NCBI GenBank assembly: GCA_963719285.1
Contig: CAVRBO010000001.1
Coordinates: 1,302,001-1,366,000 of the forward strand
Direction of reading: 5' to 3'
Source: C-114 sp963719285
GTDB lineage: Bacteria > Chloroflexota > Limnocylindria > Limnocylindrales > CSP1-4
Length of the DNA: 64,000 bases
Shown: in pieces, positions 29,639 to 40,101 of the stretch
How the letters are laid out: each line of letters opens with the position of its first letter
Position numbering within the stretch: position 1 is the stretch's first letter
Program-made: the position numbers and the translations under genes
The notes under the pieces: model-generated
Told to the model about the DNA's origin: nothing
The model's input: the letters and a program-made list of their open reading frames with translations, nothing else
The model's database searches: none

Positions 29639-31249
29639 ATGGCGCAGACCGACCAGCGACCAGGGGGCTTCAGGCTTCCCTGGAGCTCGGACCAGCGGTC
29701 CACAGCGGAACAAGCGACAAAGGACGGCGATCCCGATGCCGATCCGGAGATGACCGCATCCGATACGTCGGACCACGAGGACCAGGACCACGGCGATGAC
29801 GCGCTGATCGGGACAGTCGCGAGCGCCGAGACCGAGACGGCCGGACCAGAAGCCGCCGACCACCCATCGACGGAGAGCCAGACCGTGCCAGTCGACACAG
29901 CGACCCCCGCTCCTGCAACGACCGGTGCCGCCCGCCGGGCGCCCAGCAAGTTCATGGCCGACCTCACGAAGGCCATGCTCGCGGCTGCCGAGGCCCAGCG
30001 CACCGAGACGCTCGCCCAGCTCCAGACCGACTCGAAGACGTACACCGAGGACATCCACGGCCGATCCGCCGGGCTGGCCTCCGACCTGCGCAAGCGGGCC
30101 GACGATGACGTCGCCGCCATCCGCGAGTGGCAGAAGGCCGAGATCGCCCGGATCAAGGAAGAGACGGACGGCCGGATCTCCCGCCGCAAGGGCGACCTCG
30201 AGACCCAGCTCGAGCATCACGCCGCGATGATCGAACAGGCCATCGACAAGGTCCAGGGCCAGGTCACCGCGTTCGAGACCGAGATGGCTCGCTTCTTCGA
30301 GCTTCTCATCGTCGAGTCCGATCCCACCCGGTTCGCGGCCATGGCCGAGAACCTGCCCGAGCCGCCGCCCTTCGAGGGCCTGGCCATCGGGATCGAAGAG
30401 ATCATGTCCCAGGCCGCCGAGGCGGTCGCCAAGGTCGCGCCGCCCGCCAAGCCCGAGGCCGAAGAGGTCGTCGAGCCCGAGGCCGTCGCCGAAGCGGTCG
30501 AGGCCGAGGCCGTCGCCGGCACCGTCGACGAGCAGGCGACCGAGACCGAGACCGAGACCGAGGCCCACGCCGAGGGCGCGACCGTCGATGACGCGCCGCG
30601 CACCGAAGCCGAGCGCGAAGCCGCGATGAACGCCATCGCCGCGGCGTTCGAGGCAGCGGCCCAGGCCGAGGCCGACGCCAGTCGCGCCGAAGCCGCCGCC
30701 GAGCGTGCCGAATCCGCCGCTGGCACAGAGGGCGAGCAGGCCGAGCACGGCGAAGCCACCGAGGCTACGGCCGATGGTGAGACGGAGAAGGATCCGCGCC
30801 TTGAGGCGCTGAGCCTGTCCTCGTTCGACGCGGCCGAGGCCGAAGCGGCCGCCGGCGCCGCCTCCGACCAGGATGACAACGGGATCGAGGACATCGGCGA
30901 GGACGCACTCTCGAAGCGCCTTGGCACCCTCGTCCCGGAGAACGTCCGCTATCCCGAGCGCCAGAACTCCAAGTCCGCCGCCGCGGCCACGACCCAGGTC
31001 GTCGTCGTCGGGCTCGTCAGCGTCGCTTCCATCGCCAGCTTCAAGCGCCATCTCGGCCGGGCCGCAGGGGTCCAGTCGGTCGGCGTCTCCTCCGGCCCCG
31101 ACGGCGAGTTCGTCTTCGCGGTCGCTCACGGCGCAGATGTCTCGCTGCGTGACATGATCCCGAGCCTCCCCGGCTTCCAGGCCCGCGTCACGAACACCGG
31201 CGACGGCGTCATCAACGTCACCGCGCGCGATCCCGAATCGGAGGGTTGA
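29639..31249 (+). CDS. Ala/Glu-rich coiled-coil protein with C-terminal alpha/beta domain, unrecognised
   Basis: A 536-residue protein of unknown family. Residues 1-100 are acidic and disordered. About 102-235 form a long charged helix or coiled coil (KFMADLTKAMLAAAEAQRTE onward). About 250-440 are extremely Ala/Glu-rich low complexity. The C-terminal 85 residues (about 447-530) form a compact domain with a beta-alpha-beta rhythm (TTQVVVVGLVSVASIASFKR, then SVGVSSGPDGEFVFAVAH and a final GVINVTARD). ATG 29639 has GGAGGGG nine bases upstream. Its stop is six bases before the CpaE-like ATPase, so it is likely a structural or adaptor partner of that ATPase. No signal peptide or membrane helix. 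Confidence 0.75.
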   Translation: MAQTDQRPGGFRLPWSSDQRSTAEQATKDGDPDADPEMTASDTSDHEDQDHGDDALIGTVASAETETAGPEAADHPSTESQTVPVDTATPAPATTGAARRAPSKFMADLTKAMLAAAEAQRTETLAQLQTDSKTYTEDIHGRSAGLASDLRKRADDDVAAIREWQKAEIARIKEETDGRISRRKGDLETQLEHHAAMIEQAIDKVQGQVTAFETEMARFFELLIVESDPTRFAAMAENLPEPPPFEGLAIGIEEIMSQAAEAVAKVAPPAKPEAEEVVEPEAVAEAVEAEAVAGTVDEQATETETETEAHAEGATVDDAPRTEAEREAAMNAIAAAFEAAAQAEADASRAEAAAERAESAAGTEGEQAEHGEATEATADGETEKDPRLEALSLSSFDAAEAEAAAGAASDQDDNGIEDIGEDALSKRLGTLVPENVRYPERQNSKSAAAATTQVVVVGLVSVASIASFKRHLGRAAGVQSVGVSSGPDGEFVFAVAHGADVSLRDMIPSLPGFQARVTNTGDGVINVTARDPESEG

Positions 31250-31255
31250 TCCAAC

Positions 31256-32494
31256 GTGGGCCGTCAGGCCGTCGCCATCGCGCTCCCGACCAGCGAGCGC
31301 GGTCCCGTCACGACACAGCTGAACGCGGCTGGGTTCGAAGTGATCTCGGTCGACACGCCGGACCAGATGGAGGCCCTTCTCGACGCGCGACCTGACATCG
31401 CCGTCGCGATCCTCGACGGGGAGAGCGACTTCGGGCAGTCGCTCGAGTACTACTCGCTCCTGCACGAAGGCGGACGGGCGATCGCGGCCCTCATGGTCGT
31501 GTCACCGCGGGCCCTCGACCGGCTCACGTCCACGATCACCAAGACCTCCCTCAACGACGAGTACTTCACCCGGCCGTATTCGGCGGAGTCGCTCCGCTGG
31601 CGGATCGAGGCGATGCTCATCCGGTCCCACACGGTCGACGACGGCAGCGGCCCGGTCATGCAGTCCGAACCCGTCCACCGCGACGACTGGGGCCGGCGGG
31701 CACAGATCGTCGTGGTCTTCAATCCCAAGGGCGGCGTCGGCAAGACGACGATCGCCACGAACATGGCCGTCGCCCTGCAGTCGCACAAGGACCAGAAGGT
31801 GCTGCTCGTCGATGCCGATACCGTGACGGGCCACGTCACGACGTCGCTCGGCCTGGAGCATGTCCGCACGGTCGTCGACAGCTGGCGTGACGAAGCCGAG
31901 GGAGGCGTGGCCGAGAACATCCTCGACCTCGCGGCCGAGCACACGAGCGGGATGCGCGTGGTCTCCCTGGCCAGCTCACCGCTCCATACGGAGATCCTCG
32001 AGCCCGACCGCGTCGGCGATGCGATCGCCGGCTGTCGCGGGGGTTTCGACTTCATCGTCGTGGACATGCACCCGAGCTACTCACCGCTCAACCGGGCGAT
32101 CTTCGCCCGCGCGGACCGGATCCTCGTCCCGGTGACCCCGGACGTGCCGGCCCTTCGAGCCGCGGTCCAGCTGCGCGACGTCGCCGTGGAGCTGGGCATC
32201 CGCGAGAAGCTGGGCATGATCGTCAACCGCGCGAACAGCGGGGTCTCGGTCGCGGACATGGAACGGACGGTCGGGATGCCGGCCGAGGCGCTCATCCGCT
32301 CCGGCGGCCTGTTCCTGGTCCGCGCGGCGAACGAGGGGCGGACGGTCATCGAGCGGTTCCCGAAGGAACGCGTGACCGAGGACTTCATCGCTCTGGCCGA
32401 TCGCCTCGTCGGTCCCGGCGCGACCCCTGCGGCCGCCCCCAAGACGGTCCTGCGCGGCCTCTTCGGGCGCTCCAAGGAACCCGTCCGAGCCTGA
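31256..32494 (+). CDS. CpaE-like ATPase: receiver-like domain plus MinD/ParA domain
   Basis: A 412-residue protein. Residues about 5-125 resemble a response-regulator receiver, with Asp54 (AILDGES) at the phospho-acceptor place but weak acidic pocket conservation, as in CpaE pseudo-receivers. Residues about 148-395 are a deviant-Walker P-loop ATPase of the MinD/ParA superfamily, with KGGVGKTT at 158-165 and DADTVTG and VDMHPSY segments. CpaE proteins localise Tad/Flp pili; none of the other Tad genes is in this window. GTG 31256 uses the GGAGG that overlaps the upstream stop. The operon with the coiled-coil protein suggests a positioning system. Confidence 0.87.
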   Translation: MGRQAVAIALPTSERGPVTTQLNAAGFEVISVDTPDQMEALLDARPDIAVAILDGESDFGQSLEYYSLLHEGGRAIAALMVVSPRALDRLTSTITKTSLNDEYFTRPYSAESLRWRIEAMLIRSHTVDDGSGPVMQSEPVHRDDWGRRAQIVVVFNPKGGVGKTTIATNMAVALQSHKDQKVLLVDADTVTGHVTTSLGLEHVRTVVDSWRDEAEGGVAENILDLAAEHTSGMRVVSLASSPLHTEILEPDRVGDAIAGCRGGFDFIVVDMHPSYSPLNRAIFARADRILVPVTPDVPALRAAVQLRDVAVELGIREKLGMIVNRANSGVSVADMERTVGMPAEALIRSGGLFLVRAANEGRTVIERFPKERVTEDFIALADRLVGPGATPAAAPKTVLRGLFGRSKEPVRA

Positions 32495-32588
32495 TCGGGC
32501 GCGATCGCTCGCGGTCGGCTCATCCACGCTCGCGATCGCTCGACGCCGCCTGCCGCTTGCGCGCGCGGCGACGTTCGGCGGACCGGAT

Positions 32589-33245
32589 CTACTCCTCGGC
32601 GAGTCGGTTCCCGTGGGCCGGTCGCGGCGGCGGCGGCGCCGTCAGACCGGTCTGCTTGTCGATCTGCTCGATGCCCCGCAGGTAGAACCGATTTACGAGG
32701 ACGACCTCGACCTCATCGCCCAGGCGCACGTCGCCCAGGTAGCAGCGGGCGTCGACCACCGGCACGAACATCTCCGTCCCCCGGTCGAGCAGGCGCTCCG
32801 GTTCCGTGCCGGCGAACATGTAGACGGTCCCGGTGATCCGGAACGGCGGGGCCTCCAGGACGCAGTCGTAGGGCACCTTGTGGACCTTGTGGGCTGCCTT
32901 CTCGGCCTCCGACAGCGGCGGCAGGGTCCCCTCCCCGGCCAGGACCACGATGAGGTCGTAAGGGTCGACGCTCTTCAGTCCGGGCACAGGGGTGAACGTG
33001 CCCGTCCCGTCCGCCGGTGCCCAGGACACGTCCGCGATCGCGATCGCCTCGCGCCGGTTGAGCGCGTCGGACAGCCGGCCGTCGACGTGCATGACGCCCA
33101 TCAGCCGCCATTCCTCGGTCAAGCCGTCGAAAGCGACGCCGCCGCTCTTGCGGGCCGACTCGATGACCTCGTGCGAGGGGTCGGCGGCCGCCGGGGCCGG
33201 CTGCTCCTCGGCGTGCGGCTTCTTGCGCAGGAAGTTGAACGGCAC
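32589..33245 (-). CDS. Hypothetical protein with RLSDALN motif
   Basis: A 218-residue soluble protein I cannot assign. A basic N-terminus (PFNFLRKKP) and linker lead to an 85-residue part containing WRLMGVMHVDGRLSDALN, a motif I have seen in small uncharacterised bacterial domains. A second half (about 115-190) with TGTVYMFAGTEPERLLDRG and EVEVVLVNRFYLRGI reads as another copy-like beta domain. The C-terminus is Pro-rich. GTG 33245 lies two bases after the acs stop and uses GAGGA, so it is cotranscribed with acetyl-CoA synthetase. Confidence 0.7.
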   Translation of the reverse strand: MPFNFLRKKPHAEEQPAPAAADPSHEVIESARKSGGVAFDGLTEEWRLMGVMHVDGRLSDALNRREAIAIADVSWAPADGTGTFTPVPGLKSVDPYDLIVVLAGEGTLPPLSEAEKAAHKVHKVPYDCVLEAPPFRITGTVYMFAGTEPERLLDRGTEMFVPVVDARCYLGDVRLGDEVEVVLVNRFYLRGIEQIDKQTGLTAPPPPRPAHGNRLAEE

Positions 33246-33247
33246 GA

Positions 33248-35218
<1,971 letters not shown>

Positions 35219-35283
35219 GGATGCCTCCTGCCTCTCGGCCCATTCTACGCGGGCACGGCGCGGGGGCGTCCGCGCCCGAGCGC

Positions 35284-36207
35284 CTACGCCTCCGCGTCGT
35301 CGGGCGCCGGCCCGGCCGGGGCCGCGGGCGGCGCCGGTGGCGTCGCGACGACGACGCCCGGAGGGCGCGCGATCTCGATGCCTCGCGCGTCGAACGCCGC
35401 GAGCAGCCGCTTGCGGAACTCCCCGGGCGCGGCCCAGCGTTCCTCGGCATGGACGGCACCCAGCACCTTGAGGGTCACGCCGTAGTCGCCGAGCGCCTCG
35501 ACCCGCACGACACGGGGCGCCTCGAGCAGGCGATCCTTCCAGTCCGGGTCGGTCGCCATCGCGACGCCCACCTCGTCGACCACCTTCGTCGCCTCGTCGA
35601 TGCTCGTGCCGTAGACGACGCTCACGTTCTCGTTGATCTGGGCCCACACGCGGGTGAGGTTCGAGGCGACCCCGATGACGCCGTTCGGGACGGAGTGGAC
35701 GACCCCGTCGCCGTCACGGAGCGTCGTCCGCCGGAGCGTGAAGTCCTCGACGACACCGCTCACTCCGGCGACCCTGACCACGTCGCCCTTGACGAACTGG
35801 TTCTCGACGAGGATGAGCACGCCGTTGAAGTAGTCCTTCACCAGGCTCTGCGCACCGAAGCCGACGGCGATGCCCACGATCCCCAGGCCGGCCACGGCCG
35901 GGCCGATGTCGACGTTGAACTTGCCCAGGCCCATGATCACCGCGATGGTCACGACGAACACCCGCAGGAGGCTGGCGATCAGCGACGAGACGGTGTCGAT
36001 GCGGCGCTGGACCTCCGCGGCGGACAGGCCGCGGGCCGTACCCTCGGCGGCCTCCCGGTCGATGAACCGCCGGACGAGCCCGGCGATGAACCGCTCGGCG
36101 AGGATCAGGAAGATCCACGCGACCGCGACGATGACGATGATCGGGACGGCCGTCCCCGAGACGAACCGTCCGATGTCGGGCCAGGGCGCTCGGTCGAAGT
36201 CCGGCAT
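35284..36207 (-). CDS. MscS-type mechanosensitive channel
   Basis: A 307-residue membrane protein of the small-conductance mechanosensitive channel family. Three membrane helices lie in the first 125 residues (about 20-40, 75-95 and the pore helix with LGIVGIAVGFGAQ, followed by the VKDYFNG kink). The cytoplasmic beta/alpha vestibule domain follows, then a Pro/Ala tail. It would release small solutes on osmotic downshock. ATG 36207 sits six bases after TAGGCT, indicating a leaderless message. Confidence 0.92.
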   Translation of the reverse strand: MPDFDRAPWPDIGRFVSGTAVPIIVIVAVAWIFLILAERFIAGLVRRFIDREAAEGTARGLSAAEVQRRIDTVSSLIASLLRVFVVTIAVIMGLGKFNVDIGPAVAGLGIVGIAVGFGAQSLVKDYFNGVLILVENQFVKGDVVRVAGVSGVVEDFTLRRTTLRDGDGVVHSVPNGVIGVASNLTRVWAQINENVSVVYGTSIDEATKVVDEVGVAMATDPDWKDRLLEAPRVVRVEALGDYGVTLKVLGAVHAEERWAAPGEFRKRLLAAFDARGIEIARPPGVVVATPPAPPAAPAGPAPDDAEA

Positions 36208-36213
36208 GCCCTT

Positions 36214-36219
36214 AGCCTA
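36214..36219 (-). promoter_or_regulatory. Leaderless-type -10 element of the MscS gene
   Basis: TAGGCT on the minus strand ends six bases before ATG 36207. Confidence 0.5.
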
Positions 36220-36305
36220 GCGCGGCGGAACCGGGTGCTGCCGCGCGACGCCGGCGACAATCATGCCCGACGAGGCATGGCCAGTGAGCCGCGGCCGGCC
36301 AACGG

Positions 36306-37109
36306 TCAGGCGGCGGCGCCGCCGAGGCGGACCGAGATCGCGGACGCGGCTTCGCGGGCCTGGGCTGCGAGCTCGGGGATGCGGCGCGGCGTGAGCCGGA
36401 AGGCGGGACCCCAGATGTCGACCGCGGCGATGACCGCGCCACGGGCGTCGTGGACCGGTGCGGAAACGGCATTGAGGCCCATCTCGTACTCGCCCAGGGC
36501 GGTCGCGTAGCCGCGCCGCCGGATCCGGGCCAGCTCCTCGAGCAGCGGCTCGAGCTCCGTGATGGTCCGCTCGGTGTGGGCGAGCAGGCCCTTCCGGACG
36601 ATCCGGAGCACTTCCCGTTCGGCCATGGATGAGAGGAGCACCTTGCCGCTCGCCACGCTGTGGAGCGGCGAGGAACGCCCGGTCCAGTCGCCGACGGCGA
36701 TGAGGTTCGGGCCGTCGGCCTGGGCGACCGTGAGGCACGCATCGGCGTCGAGGATGCCCAGGCTCACCGTCTCGCGGGTCAGGCGGGCGAGCCGTTCGAG
36801 CTCGGCCATGGCGATGCCGCGGAGGTCGAGCGTCCGTTCGGCCCGCTCGGCCAGGCGGATGACGACGAGGCCGAGCCGGTACTTGCCGGTTTCGTCGTCC
36901 TGTTCCACGAGGCCGCGCCGCTGGAGCGTGGCCAGGAGCCGGGACGCCGTGGACTTGTGGAGTCCGAGGCGCCGGGCGAGTTCGGTCACACCCGCTTCCC
37001 CGGCGCAGTCGCCCAGGGCGAGGAGCAGGGCCGCGGCCCGGTCGACCGAGCGGACCGCGTTGCCGTCGAGCACCATCGGGATCCCTATCCTCGCCTCTTC
37101 GTCGGTCAT
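36306..37109 (-). CDS. IclR family transcriptional regulator
   Basis: A 267-residue regulator. An N-terminal winged helix (about 18-80: SVDRAAALLLAL, VTELARRLGLHKSTASRLLATL) is followed by the IclR effector-binding domain (about 95-260) with the typical SVASGKVLLSSM and RGYATALGEYE segments. ATG 37109 overlaps the stop of the class III aminotransferase gene by four bases. It most likely controls that aminotransferase operon in response to a small carboxylate or amino-sugar intermediate (inference). Confidence 0.92.
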   Translation of the reverse strand: MTDEEARIGIPMVLDGNAVRSVDRAAALLLALGDCAGEAGVTELARRLGLHKSTASRLLATLQRRGLVEQDDETGKYRLGLVVIRLAERAERTLDLRGIAMAELERLARLTRETVSLGILDADACLTVAQADGPNLIAVGDWTGRSSPLHSVASGKVLLSSMAEREVLRIVRKGLLAHTERTITELEPLLEELARIRRRGYATALGEYEMGLNAVSAPVHDARGAVIAAVDIWGPAFRLTPRRIPELAAQAREAASAISVRLGGAAA

Positions 37110-38506
37110 CCGGCGGCCGGGTGGGCCATCGCGCCCACCGCGGCGGCGGGTCCGGTTGCGTGGGCCCGATCCTCGAGCGCCGCGTCGAGAGCACCCTCGA
37201 ACGCCACGACGGCGCGGTCGACGTCATCCCCCTTGGCGTGGGCCTCGCACAGGAACCACGGCTCCCGGCTGTCGGGCTCGGGCATCGCCCCGCGGCGGTG
37301 CATCTGGAGGGCGACCGCGTCGTACAGCTCGTGGTCCGTGTTCGCCCAGTCGCGGTACTCGGTCGGCACGGTCTCGGAGAAGACGATCCCGAACATCGAC
37401 GGGTGGCCCGTGAACGAGAACGGCAGGCCGCGCTTCTCGATGACCGAGCGGACGCCGGCCTGGAGGCGGAGACCCGTCGCCTTGATCGTCTCGAGCGCGT
37501 CCGTGTCGCGGATGATCTCGAGGGTCTTGACGGCGGCCGCCGCGGCGACCCGGTTGCCGGCGTACGTGCCGCCGTGGCTCACCTTGTCCGGGAGCACGCT
37601 CATGATCTCGCGCCGGCCGCCGAACGCCGCGACCGGATAGCCGTTGCCCATCGCCTTGGCGAATGTCGCAAGGTCCGGCCGGATGCCGAAGTACTCAGCG
37701 GCCCCGCCGCGGGCGAACCGGAAGCCCGTCTTGACCTCATCGAAGATGAGCAGGATCCCGAACTCCTCGGTCAGGGCGCGCATCGCGGCATGGAAGCCCG
37801 GCTGGGGCAGGATGCCCTGGGCATTGCCGAGCACGGGCTCGACGATGACCGCGGCGATCTCCTTGCCCTGGCGCTCGAAAAGCTGGCGCAGGAAGTCGAT
37901 GTTGTTGTAGCGCGCCGGGATGATCGTCTCCGCGACCGCCGCCGGGATCCCGCGACCCCACGCAAGGTGGACCGGATTGTCCTCGTCGCCCAGGTCGGCC
38001 ATGTTGTCCGGGGCCACGCTGATCAAGGCGTAGTCGTGGACGCCGTGGTACTGGCCCTCGAACTTCACGATCTTCTCGCGACCGGTGTAGCCGCGGGCGA
38101 CGCGCATCGCGTGCATCGTGGCCTCGGTCCCCGAGACGGTGAGCCGTGCCTGCTCGACCCAGCCGGTCAGCTCGCACAGGAGCTCGACCGCGCGGACCTC
38201 GTCCTCGGTCGTGAGGCTGAAGCTGACGCCCTTCCGCATCCGCTCGTTGACGTGATCGTCGACCCGGTCGTCGCCGTGGCCCAGGATCACCGGGCCGTAG
38301 CCCATCCGGAGATCGACGAACTCGTTGCCGTCGATGTCCCAGACGAGACCGCCCTTGCCACCATCGAGGTAGATGGTGTCCTCTCCCCAGGTCCGGAAGT
38401 TCGAGTTCGCGCCACCGGGCAGGGTCTTCGTCGCCCGCCGGTACATCTCGTTCTGGCGAGTGCGGCGGACGGCGGGGAGGGGTCGGGCGGTCGGTTCGGC
38501 GGCCAT
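37106..38506 (-). CDS. Class III PLP aminotransferase (glutamate-1-semialdehyde aminomutase-like)
   Basis: A 466-residue fold-type I enzyme of the class III aminotransferase family, close in motif pattern to glutamate-1-semialdehyde 2,1-aminomutases (LPGGANSNFRTWGEDTIYL, FDEVKTGFR). The Schiff-base Lys is in FAKAMGNGYPVAA (about 285). It has a longer C-terminus than HemL, with HRRGAMPEPDSREPWFL, and no other heme gene is present, so an omega-amino-acid or catabolic aminotransferase is more likely than HemL. ATG 38506 has CAGGAGCC upstream. It forms an operon with the downstream IclR regulator. Confidence 0.88.
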   Translation of the reverse strand: MAAEPTARPLPAVRRTRQNEMYRRATKTLPGGANSNFRTWGEDTIYLDGGKGGLVWDIDGNEFVDLRMGYGPVILGHGDDRVDDHVNERMRKGVSFSLTTEDEVRAVELLCELTGWVEQARLTVSGTEATMHAMRVARGYTGREKIVKFEGQYHGVHDYALISVAPDNMADLGDEDNPVHLAWGRGIPAAVAETIIPARYNNIDFLRQLFERQGKEIAAVIVEPVLGNAQGILPQPGFHAAMRALTEEFGILLIFDEVKTGFRFARGGAAEYFGIRPDLATFAKAMGNGYPVAAFGGRREIMSVLPDKVSHGGTYAGNRVAAAAAVKTLEIIRDTDALETIKATGLRLQAGVRSVIEKRGLPFSFTGHPSMFGIVFSETVPTEYRDWANTDHELYDAVALQMHRRGAMPEPDSREPWFLCEAHAKGDDVDRAVVAFEGALDAALEDRAHATGPAAAVGAMAHPAAG

Positions 38507-38635
38507 GATGGCTCCTGGCGGTGCGGATTACGGCGGTCGCTCGGCGCCGGGCTGGGATGCGGCGCGGGAGCGTCCCTCGGCCGCGTGATGCGGCCCGTGA
38601 GACCGGCGTCCCGTATGGCGGGACGACCTGCAGCC

Positions 38636-38665
38636 ATCTTGGCACGAGGCTCCTGCGGCCGTCAA
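38636..38665 (-). promoter_or_regulatory. Candidate promoter of the aminotransferase-IclR operon
   Basis: TTGACG (38665-38660), an 18-base spacer and CAAGAT (38641-38636) on the minus strand, leaving a leader of about 120 bases. The -10 match is only three of six. Confidence 0.3.
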
Positions 38666-38817
38666 CACGATATTCGTCGGGGCAGGGCCGTGACCCCACG
38701 GATTCCGTGCACAGCCGGGTTGCTGGGGCGGTAATGCGCGTCTTCGGGCAGTGCCCGACGATAGTGGGCGCTATCGCGGGCGGCGATCGGCGGGCGCACC
38801 GCCGTTGTGGTCCACGA

Positions 38818-38981
38818 TGACGGCCAGGTCGTCATATCCGGCGTGAGGAGGCCGTAGAGGCGGGCTCGGGGCGCTCGGGTCGCGCTCGGCTGAACGTGGG
38901 AGCGTGGACACGCGCCCGATAGGCGGGTTCGGAACTCGCCTTACAGGGTCCCTAACCTCGGTTATGACGACCTGGCCGTCA
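38818..38981. repeat. 164-bp element bounded by perfect 19-bp inverted repeats
   Basis: TGACGGCCAGGTCGTCATA at 38818-38836 and its exact reverse complement at 38963-38981 flank 126 bp of noncoding sequence. The right arm lies 20 bp past the stop of the membrane protein gene at 39001. The inverted repeat is either a small non-autonomous mobile element or a long hairpin at the end of the sigma-factor operon. No coding frame is seen inside. The remaining noncoding part of the gap (38507-38817) holds only the weak promoter above. Confidence 0.75.
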
Positions 38982-39000
38982 CGGACCGGGCCAAGCCCGA

Positions 39001-40101
39001 CTACGGCAGAGGCTCGTTCGGGAGTAGCGGGCGGGCAGTGATGACGTACGCCTTCTTGTCTGGAGCTCGCACACCAATTCCTTCGCCGTATGAGGTCGGC
39101 AACGCGATCAAGGTGTCGTATTGCTGCGGCGTGATCACCAGCATGCGGGCCGAGTTCGCCCCCGACCCCATCTGGAACTCCGAGGGGCGCACGTCCGGCC
39201 ATGGCCACGGGCTCAGGACGGGCCGTCCGGGAAGTGGAGGGTTGAGCGCGAAGCTCTCCGCGTCCTCGAGCACCGCGAGGTATCTGTCGGCCCTGTAGGG
39301 CGACGCCTGTCCGATCGACTGCACGAACGACGAACCGCCGAACGACTGGAGGTACGCGACGAGGCCCGAGAGCTTCGTGCGGATCGCGCCCGCGACCGGG
39401 CTCAGGCTCGGATCGACGGCGCCCGGATCCGTGATCGTGACCTCACGAGTCACCCCGAACGCATCGATCATCAGATAGGCATCGGTCTGCGGAAATAGTG
39501 GCATGGAGTAGCTCGTCGTCGCGTCTCGCAATCCGCCCGCGCCGAGCGCGTACTGGAGCAACGCAACGACCTGGTCCTCGTCGAGGTGCACGGTGAACAG
39601 CCCGAGGTCCTCCGGGGTCGCGTGGCCTCCTCGACGGAGGATCGGCACATCGAAGACGACGGTACCGTCGCCATACATCACGAAGAGTGTCTCCTGGTAG
39701 AGCCCGCGCAATGTCGGGATCGGAACGGCGCCGCCGCCCTGCGGGACTCGGAGGCTCAGGATCACGTCCGTTGAGCCGATCGGGTGGGCGAAGAGCGTGG
39801 GGGACGCCGACGGCGGGGGTGACGGCGACTGCGACAGTGACGGCGACGGGATCGACGTCCCGGTCGCCAGGGCAGGCCCGGAATGCGCCGGTGGCACGGT
39901 CGCGGCCTCGTACAAGACGAATGCCGCCACGACGACCGCCGCGAGGCTGCCCACGGCAAGGGCAATGTTGCGAGTGTTCGCCCGCCGGCCGGCGCGTCGC
40001 CTCGGCTCCAGGCGGCTCGCCAGCCGCGCGGTGAGATCGGCCGGAATCGGCGCCCCGGCACGATCGGCGAGATGAGCGCGGAGGCCCTGCTCGATGTCCA
40101 T
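39001..40101 (-). CDS. Membrane-anchored protein cotranscribed with an ECF sigma factor (possible anti-sigma)
   Basis: A 366-residue protein of no recognised family. A cytoplasmic N-terminus of about 48 residues with Arg clusters precedes one membrane helix (NIALAVGSLAAVVVAAFVLY). A Ser/Pro-rich linker and a roughly 260-residue extracytoplasmic domain follow. ATG 40101 overlaps the sigma gene stop by one base (TGATG); GTG 40104 is equally possible. The arrangement (short cytoplasmic part, one helix, outer domain, coupled to a sigma gene) is that of anti-sigma factors, although no zinc-binding HxxxCxxC motif is present. Confidence 0.7.
   Translation of the reverse strand: MDIEQGLRAHLADRAGAPIPADLTARLASRLEPRRRAGRRANTRNIALAVGSLAAVVVAAFVLYEAATVPPAHSGPALATGTSIPSPSLSQSPSPPPSASPTLFAHPIGSTDVILSLRVPQGGGAVPIPTLRGLYQETLFVMYGDGTVVFDVPILRRGGHATPEDLGLFTVHLDEDQVVALLQYALGAGGLRDATTSYSMPLFPQTDAYLMIDAFGVTREVTITDPGAVDPSLSPVAGAIRTKLSGLVAYLQSFGGSSFVQSIGQASPYRADRYLAVLEDAESFALNPPLPGRPVLSPWPWPDVRPSEFQMGSGANSARMLVITPQQYDTLIALPTSYGEGIGVRAPDKKAYVITARPLLPNEPLP

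Noticed and set aside
29576..31465. Long minus-strand frame rich in Gly/Leu/Asp opposite the coiled-coil gene
   Set aside because: It mirrors the repetitive Ala/Glu codons of the plus strand. The plus frame has a good ribosome site, a compact C-terminal domain and operon context.
37106..38506. Naming the class III aminotransferase hemL
   Set aside because: No heme-pathway neighbours, an IclR partner and a long atypical C-terminus point to a catabolic enzyme, so no symbol is given.
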